A stretch of DNA of 53,439 nucleotides from Bacillota bacterium (GTDB lineage: Bacteria; Bacillota; Clostridia; Oscillospirales; Oscillospiraceae), in contig JAQXVF010000049.1 in assembly GCA_029224785.1 (NCBI GenBank), forward strand, positions 1 to 53,439, read 5' to 3'. This document shows positions 48,175-53,439 of the stretch, piece by piece. Under the pieces are notes generated by a model. The model saw only the letters and a program-made list of their open reading frames with translations, had not been told where the DNA came from and did not search any database. Position numbers and translations under genes: made by a program. Numbering within the stretch: the first letter of the stretch is position 1; each line of letters begins with the position of its first letter.

Positions 48175-51100
48175 TTATTCCTGTTCTTCTCCGTCGGAGG
48201 GATCCTCCGGCGTCTCCGCCGGAAGATCCGCTTCCATATCATCTGTCTGCGGCGGCAGCGTTGCCTCAGGCTCCGTAGATTCGGGTTCCGTCGACTCCGT
48301 AGGCTCGGTTTCCTCAGGCTCCGTAGGCTCGGTCTCTACCGGCTCCGTAGGCTCGGTTTCCACAGGTTCCGTAGGCTCGGTCTCCTCAGGCTCCGTAGGT
48401 TCAGTCTCTACCGGTTCCGTGGGCTCAGTTTCCTCAGGCTTCGTAGGCTCAGTCTCTACCGGTTCCGTAGGCTCGGTCTCTTCAGATTCCACCGGAGCAT
48501 CGACCACGGGGTCCTCTTCCACCGGGCCTGTGGTCCCATCCATGATCGGATAAATCCGCAGCTCCATTTCATCTGTGGAATCTTCCGAATCAAGGTCATC
48601 CAGCCAGAGGAGCGCAGGCACCTGGAAGGGATCCGAAACCTGAGACAGCACCTTTGTCAGTGTCTGCGTTACTGCACACTTGGTAAAGTTACCAATGGTA
48701 AGCGGTGTGACATCCGATGTCGTGCATCTAAACAGAAGGATCTGAACAGCATAGTCCGCATCTGTCGTCACTGTCAGGGTGCCGCCGTTCTGCATCAGAT
48801 ACCATCCGTCAGAGGAGAGGGTGTACCGAACCATGCCGTTTCCGATTGTACCGGTCAATCCGGGACCCGCAGCGGAACCGTCAAGGGCAATTCCGGTTTC
48901 CCCAATCTGGAGTCCGTTCATCGTTCCGTTGTCCACATACCACTTCATGTTCTCGATATTGCCGCGGACAAGGAAGGATTTCAGGGTAGTTTCGTCAATG
49001 GCGGAACCATTCTCTGCGGTGACCGGCACAGCCTTCAGTTCCCCATCCACATTGGTCAGGGCATACAGGCCGCTGTCGGTAACCGTCAGCAGGAAGAAGT
49101 TGTCGGAAAGGGACGGGAATGCAGCGGTGAAATACTGGATGGATGCGGAAGGCAATTCCACAGGCACGCCGCCGGTCAGATAGTACGGGGTAACCACCAT
49201 TTCTTCGTCCACCATCCGTACGGTGACATACACGGGATACCGGACATCGCTGCCGTCAAAGCTGACATAGTACTCAGTCAGATACTCGCCTTCCTCCGTG
49301 TACAAAGCGTTGAAATCGGGGGTCGCAACACCGCTGAACACAGGCTCGACTGCATTCAGGATCGAGTAGCTTTCGGTGGTATCCTCATCACGTTCCCATG
49401 TGTACACAGTTCTGGAATCCACGGTCACCATGTAAGATCCGGTCCGGTCTGCATAGTAGCAGTTGCTGAACTGAGCGTCCACCGTCTGGGGAATCAGCTC
49501 GTCAACACACTCCATGTTATAGTAGGTGCCGTTATTCTTTTCGGTCTGAACGGTATCCTCCGTGAACTTGGAGCTGGTGTAAGCATCCTGGATCGGCTCA
49601 CCCTCCGTCACGGAGACGGTGCCCACAAAGCCAAGCTCGGATTCATCGTCCCAGGCAGAGCAGCTCATGAAGATGCCGTCGTTGGCTCTGCCCACAAACT
49701 GACCCACGTTTTCACCGTGGAAGCCATCCAGATGTGCATAACCGAAGCAGCAGTTGTACTGACAGGGAGCCGTCTGCCCCTGATCCAGACCCACAACGCC
49801 GCCGGCGTAATACGTTACGCTGCTGTTGACAGGATTCTGTTCGGTAATGCTGGAATCATGGACGGTCAGATTGACGAACTTCTTATCCGAAGTACCATCC
49901 TCCAGATAGGTCAGGTCACCGATGCTGCAGTAATCCATGGTGCCGTCAGTCATACGGCCCACCAGACCGCCTACATATGCAGTTATCTCCGTTCCCTCTG
50001 CGTGAACACCGAAGTCCACGATGGTATCATAGGGTGTTTCCCCGGAAACGGTGCAGAACACCATCTGTCCCTTCTGCTCACCGGCAATGCCGCCAACGGT
50101 CATTTCCACCTTGGCAGGCTGGGTGGCGGAAGTGGTCTGTGTCTTCTGAACGTCTGTGGAGATGCTGCAGCCCACAACGGATACTTCATCCAACACGGAG
50201 TCAGCATCCTGTCTGCCTACGGCACCGCCGATGACGGCAGAATAGGCTGCCGGATTGACGGCTTCAGGGCTTTGTCCTTCGGCAAGTTCCAACTCGGAGA
50301 CTTCGCCGGTGAAGGAAAGCTTCACACCTTCCACATTGCAGCTCTGGATGCAGGAATTGACGGATTCCGCAGCCAGAATGCCCACCGTGTACTGCTCATC
50401 CACATCCGCATTGGTCTGGAATTGGACCAGATGGGACACAGTCAGTTCGGAAGAACCTTCTCCGTCGCCGGAGACAGTACAGTTGAGAATCTGGGCATTG
50501 TTCAGCGTATTGGCAAGGATCGCGGAGACAGGTGCCTGGGATGTGACCTTTGCATCAACGACACGCACATTGTTTACGGTGCCGTTCTCAACGGTTCCAA
50601 AGATCGCATCGGATCCCTGATACCGGGTAAAGACAGCATCTTCCACGGTACCGGTCAGGTTCCCGATCAGGGAAGCATCGGTGCAGATCACGTCCTCAAA
50701 AACGGCGCCGCTCATGCTGCCGGAGAGGATCTGGATCATGGTTCCGGAATTGTAGTTCCGGACAGCCGTTCCATCCACGAAGGTCAGCGTACCGCTCAGC
50801 TCTTCGATGGGCCGGAAGGAAAGGCCGGTCATATCCAGAACATGGCAGACGGTGAAGTCTCCTGCGGGGAAGGCTCCGATGTTTTGGAGCTGCTTAGCCG
50901 CGTGGATGTGCAGGGTCTGTCCATCCTGGGGATCTATCGCATCCGCAAAGAAGGGATTCATGGTGTGAACTACCTTTCCGGCAGGATCTGCAACGGTAAT
51001 CAGCGCTGCATCGGTACCGGTGATCTGTTCGTCCTTGGACAGTACATAGAAACGGTAGTTCTGCGTCTTCATGATCGTGTCGTCAGACAGCGGGATGTTG

Positions 51101-53439
51101 GAAGGAGCGGTCACCAGAACGGGTTTTCCCTCCAGCGTCACCAACTGGTTGCCGAACCGGATGCTTCCAAGCTGCTTTACCGTATGGCAGAACACACCGT
51201 AGCCGTATTCGAAAACGCTGTGATCCACCGATTCGATGATGTCGGAATACTCTCCGCCCTTCAGAATCGCTTCTTCAGACAGATCCACCAGATGGTAGGT
51301 GGAGTTCCCGTCAGCATCTATTTCATAGTAGAACACACCGAAGGCATAATCCTGAGGATTCACCCAGTCACCGTACTGAGGAATGTAATTCAGCATGGGA
51401 TAGGGGTAGGCTTTATCGGACAGTTCGGAAGAATAGGGATATTTCAGCCGGCTGTTGGGCTCCACCCACTGCAGGCCTGCCGAACCCATATCGTCCACCA
51501 GCGCCATGGCCTCGTAGGACACGTTGGTTACGCCGTTGACGGAGGATTCCCCGTCGTTTTCAGACACATTGTAACACTTATCATAGCTGCCGGATTCCGG
51601 ACCGAAGGATACGGAGGTTTCGGTCAACTCATAGCTGCCGGATTCCGGACCGGAGGGTGCGGAGGTTACGGTCAACGCCGCCGCATAGGAGCTGGAGACA
51701 GAGCCGTCATTTTCGCCCACAAAGCTGTAGGAGGGAGTTCCGCTGTACCAGACGTAGGAACCGGAGACGGTGCCGTTGTTGGTTCCCACGAAGGCAGAGC
51801 CGGACTCCAGGAACACATTGGCCATGGAGTTGCCCATCTGTCCGTTGTTGGTGTTCACAAAGCCTGCGGCGTTGGTGCCGGAAACGGTGCCAACGGCGAA
51901 GCAGTTGCTGACAAATCCCTGTCCCGCGTTGACCGTATTGGCCAGAAGTGCAGCGGTGCCGTTGGCGGACTGAACCTTCAGGTCATCCAGTTTTCCGGCA
52001 AGGAATGCTGCTTCCTTGTCCGCTGCATCCATACGGACCGTGGATACGCCGACGAGCTGGGCATTGGTATCCACCGTGTTGGCAAAGCCTGCGGCCTGAA
52101 CGGTGCCGCTGACGGTACCAGCACCGGTAACATCACACTGCTTGAGGATCTCCAGTGCGGAGTTCCTGGGATAGGTGCAGAGATTGACAAAGCCCGCAGC
52201 CTGTTTGCCGGTGATCTTTGCTGCCGAATCGGTAAACAGCACATGGCTGTTTACCACCGTTCCGGTGGTCTTTCCGGCAAAGCCGGCGGCATTGCCGTTC
52301 TGGGCAGTGATGGAATTGGCAAGGTACACAAAGCAGTTGCTCAGGGCGGAGGTATCGTCCTGGGCCTCCAGGAGCATACCGGAGGCGTTGCCGCTGTTGG
52401 AAGTCACTGTTCCGCCGATGGTCACACGGATCAGATTCAAATTGGTTGCCGTGTAATTGCCGGCCACGGCAGAAGCGCCGTTCACACCGGACACGGTGGT
52501 ACCGGCAGGCATCGTCAGGGTCAGACTGTCCAGCGTGGCGTTGGAAAGCTCGCCGATGAAGCCTGCTGCGACACCGTCAGAGGACACATTTCCGATGGTG
52601 ATTTCCTGGCTCTCCAGGGTGCCGCTGAACTTGCCTGCAAAACCGCCGGTGATTTCCTTGCCGGAAACACTGTCCACGGATGCGGGCGAAGCCTTGTCGT
52701 CTCCGGTGCCCAGGGAGTAGATGCTGTTTTCCAGAATACCGAAGACACCGCCGGTGTATTTGCCCTGCCCGAAGGAGACGCTGCCCACGGAAATGCTGTT
52801 TCCTGTCACTGCGGAGCCGTCTCCCGTGCTGTAGCCGATGAGGGTGCCGGCTGCTTCTTTCGCGGCCATGGAAACCGTGCCGCTGATACTCAGCTCGCAG
52901 GACTGGACGATTCCCTTGTTCTGCGCAGCCACCAGGCCGGCATAATCGGGAACGCTCTGCTTGGTATCCATAGTTGCCTTGGGGTTGGTGTAGTGCATCT
53001 CGGTGACGGTGCCCTCGTTGACGGCGGCAAACAGGCCGGCGTTCACCGTCCCTGCCGGGATCGTCAGCGTGTCATCACTCACGGTAAGATTGCTCAGTCT
53101 GCCGTCGGGACCGATCTGACCGAAGACGGCATAAGCTGTATCGCCGGTGTTGGGCTGCAATATTTTCAGATAATTCTTCAGGTAAGCATTTTGCACATAG
53201 ACCTCACGGCTGCTTCCGGTGAAGGTGCCGTTAAAGGGATGTGCTTCTGTACCGATGGGCTTGACGGAGTAATCCGTGATCTTGTAATTCTTCCACTCGT
53301 ACAGGGACATATCCAGGTCCGTCTCCAGTTCGAAGTTGTAACCCTTATCCCAGTAACGCTGATCGATGGCCAGCTCCCGCATCTGTCTGGGGGAGCGGAT
53401 GCCGATCTTTTCGGGCAGACCCTCCGGCTTCACCGCCGG
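48175..53439 (-). CDS. giant GLUG-type surface protein, C-terminal part (start beyond window)
   Basis: At least 1,754 residues are visible; the frame is still open at the right edge, so the N-terminus is missing. It is a long run of repeats of the GLUG type seen in beta-helical adhesins, for example GGFAGKFSGTLE and GVAAGFIGELS. A later Ala/Gly-rich region is followed by a linker of Thr/Glu/Pro octads (48292-48483) and an acidic end (SDGEEQE) without LPXTG or a membrane span. The prepilin-like genes follow at once (15 bases), so it may be attached by an N-terminal pilin-type signal, or be pilus-borne; that is a guess. Confidence 0.8.
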   Translation of the reverse strand, partial: PAVKPEGLPEKIGIRSPRQMRELAIDQRYWDKGYNFELETDLDMSLYEWKNYKITDYSVKPIGTEAHPFNGTFTGSSREVYVQNAYLKNYLKILQPNTGDTAYAVFGQIGPDGRLSNLTVSDDTLTIPAGTVNAGLFAAVNEGTVTEMHYTNPKATMDTKQSVPDYAGLVAAQNKGIVQSCELSISGTVSMAAKEAAGTLIGYSTGDGSAVTGNSISVGSVSFGQGKYTGGVFGILENSIYSLGTGDDKASPASVDSVSGKEITGGFAGKFSGTLESQEITIGNVSSDGVAAGFIGELSNATLDSLTLTMPAGTTVSGVNGASAVAGNYTATNLNLIRVTIGGTVTSNSGNASGMLLEAQDDTSALSNCFVYLANSITAQNGNAAGFAGKTTGTVVNSHVLFTDSAAKITGKQAAGFVNLCTYPRNSALEILKQCDVTGAGTVSGTVQAAGFANTVDTNAQLVGVSTVRMDAADKEAAFLAGKLDDLKVQSANGTAALLANTVNAGQGFVSNCFAVGTVSGTNAAGFVNTNNGQMGNSMANVFLESGSAFVGTNNGTVSGSYVWYSGTPSYSFVGENDGSVSSSYAAALTVTSAPSGPESGSYELTETSVSFGPESGSYDKCYNVSENDGESSVNGVTNVSYEAMALVDDMGSAGLQWVEPNSRLKYPYSSELSDKAYPYPMLNYIPQYGDWVNPQDYAFGVFYYEIDADGNSTYHLVDLSEEAILKGGEYSDIIESVDHSVFEYGYGVFCHTVKQLGSIRFGNQLVTLEGKPVLVTAPSNIPLSDDTIMKTQNYRFYVLSKDEQITGTDAALITVADPAGKVVHTMNPFFADAIDPQDGQTLHIHAAKQLQNIGAFPAGDFTVCHVLDMTGLSFRPIEELSGTLTFVDGTAVRNYNSGTMIQILSGSMSGAVFEDVICTDASLIGNLTGTVEDAVFTRYQGSDAIFGTVENGTVNNVRVVDAKVTSQAPVSAILANTLNNAQILNCTVSGDGEGSSELTVSHLVQFQTNADVDEQYTVGILAAESVNSCIQSCNVEGVKLSFTGEVSELELAEGQSPEAVNPAAYSAVIGGAVGRQDADSVLDEVSVVGCSISTDVQKTQTTSATQPAKVEMTVGGIAGEQKGQMVFCTVSGETPYDTIVDFGVHAEGTEITAYVGGLVGRMTDGTMDYCSIGDLTYLEDGTSDKKFVNLTVHDSSITEQNPVNSSVTYYAGGVVGLDQGQTAPCQYNCCFGYAHLDGFHGENVGQFVGRANDGIFMSCSAWDDESELGFVGTVSVTEGEPIQDAYTSSKFTEDTVQTEKNNGTYYNMECVDELIPQTVDAQFSNCYYADRTGSYMVTVDSRTVYTWERDEDTTESYSILNAVEPVFSGVATPDFNALYTEEGEYLTEYYVSFDGSDVRYPVYVTVRMVDEEMVVTPYYLTGGVPVELPSASIQYFTAAFPSLSDNFFLLTVTDSGLYALTNVDGELKAVPVTAENGSAIDETTLKSFLVRGNIENMKWYVDNGTMNGLQIGETGIALDGSAAGPGLTGTIGNGMVRYTLSSDGWYLMQNGGTLTVTTDADYAVQILLFRCTTSDVTPLTIGNFTKCAVTQTLTKVLSQVSDPFQVPALLWLDDLDSEDSTDEMELRIYPIMDGTTGPVEEDPVVDAPVESEETEPTEPVETEPTKPEETEPTEPVETEPTEPEETEPTEPVETEPTEPVETEPTEPEETEPTESTEPESTEPEATLPPQTDDMEADLPAETPEDPSDGEEQE
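48292..48483 (-). repeat. eight tandem 24-bp repeats coding an octapeptide
   Basis: The octad (E/V)ETEPTEP is repeated eight times near the C-terminus of the giant surface protein, with the third-position bases still largely matching, so recent copy change is likely. Such linkers often cross the cell wall. Confidence 0.9.
51581..51676 (-). repeat. 48-bp tandem duplication in the giant protein
   Basis: Two copies (51581-51628 and 51629-51676) coding a 16-residue GPESGSYE-containing unit. The few base differences between them show a fairly recent duplication. Confidence 0.85.

Noticed and set aside
48246..48486. Regular short repeats resembling a CRISPR or satellite array
   Set aside because: The period is 24 bases without spacers, stays in frame and codes for the (E/V)ETEPTEP octads of the giant protein.

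Overview
The window reads as chromosome from a spore-forming, fairly GC-rich member of the Clostridia, most likely Oscillospiraceae/Ruminococcaceae-like. The signs are sporulation genes (spoIID, ytfJ/gerW), Gram-positive gene orders (SRP RNA-dnaX-ybaB-recR; scpA-scpB-dacF-rluB), a T-box before pheST, ireB, murT/gatD, and consensus sigma-A promoters with 17-bp spacers. I see no phage, IS element or CRISPR array. Species cannot be read from the sequence.

Layout. 1-174: two tandem promoters firing left out of the window. 175-3384 (-): pncB, a membrane protein, a GIY-YIG protein and an FMN hydroxy-acid dehydrogenase, all joined by ATGA overlaps. 3504-3836 (+): unknown gene from a divergent promoter. 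3922-7039 (-): acpP, the large SRP RNA, dnaX, ybaB (with an in-frame UGA in its conserved leader) and recR. 7124-9213 (-): flavoprotein and RpiR regulator. 9294-13530 (-): scpA-scpB-DUF2953-ytfJ-dacF-rluB. 13715-14751 (+): small membrane protein and tyrosine phosphatase. 14920-18631 (-): uridine kinase-like protein, metA (acetyl type), spoIID. 18810-21955 (+): a 26-codon ORF, a Trp-type ABC uptake operon and tRNA-Thr(CGU). 22201-23924 (+): ECF sigma factor and a coupled membrane protein. 24001-28249 (-): murT with a GatD-like partner lacking catalytic residues, uracil-DNA glycosylase and a second carboxypeptidase. 28364-31783 (+): ComEA-like protein, two-component system, exonuclease III. 31747-34062 (-): nnrD, lipoprotein, mazF with no visible antitoxin, and a small protein whose ribosome site lies in a hairpin. 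34149-38664 (+): T-box-pheST, ireB and a small gene. 38717-43732 (-): MacAB-like exporter with two adaptors, plus a barstar-like gene. 43866-46034 (+): orphan LarC C-terminal domain, then prfC (RF3). 46187-53439 (-): DUF1653 protein, three prepilin-like proteins and the C-terminal part of a giant GLUG-type surface protein cut by the window edge.

The most interesting candidate is the prfC leader (44316-44445). A consensus-like promoter precedes a seven-codon ORF with its own ribosome site. It ends in UAG three bases before an 11-bp hairpin whose 3' arm is the prfC Shine-Dalgarno. A ribosome slow to terminate at that UAG would open the hairpin, so the termination factor RF3 could be made in response to poor termination. 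This is inference from sequence, but the geometry is specific and testable. Other leads are the UGA before ybaB, the residue-less GatD partner, the orphan LarC2, MazF without MazE, and the giant protein encoded with prepilin-like proteins.
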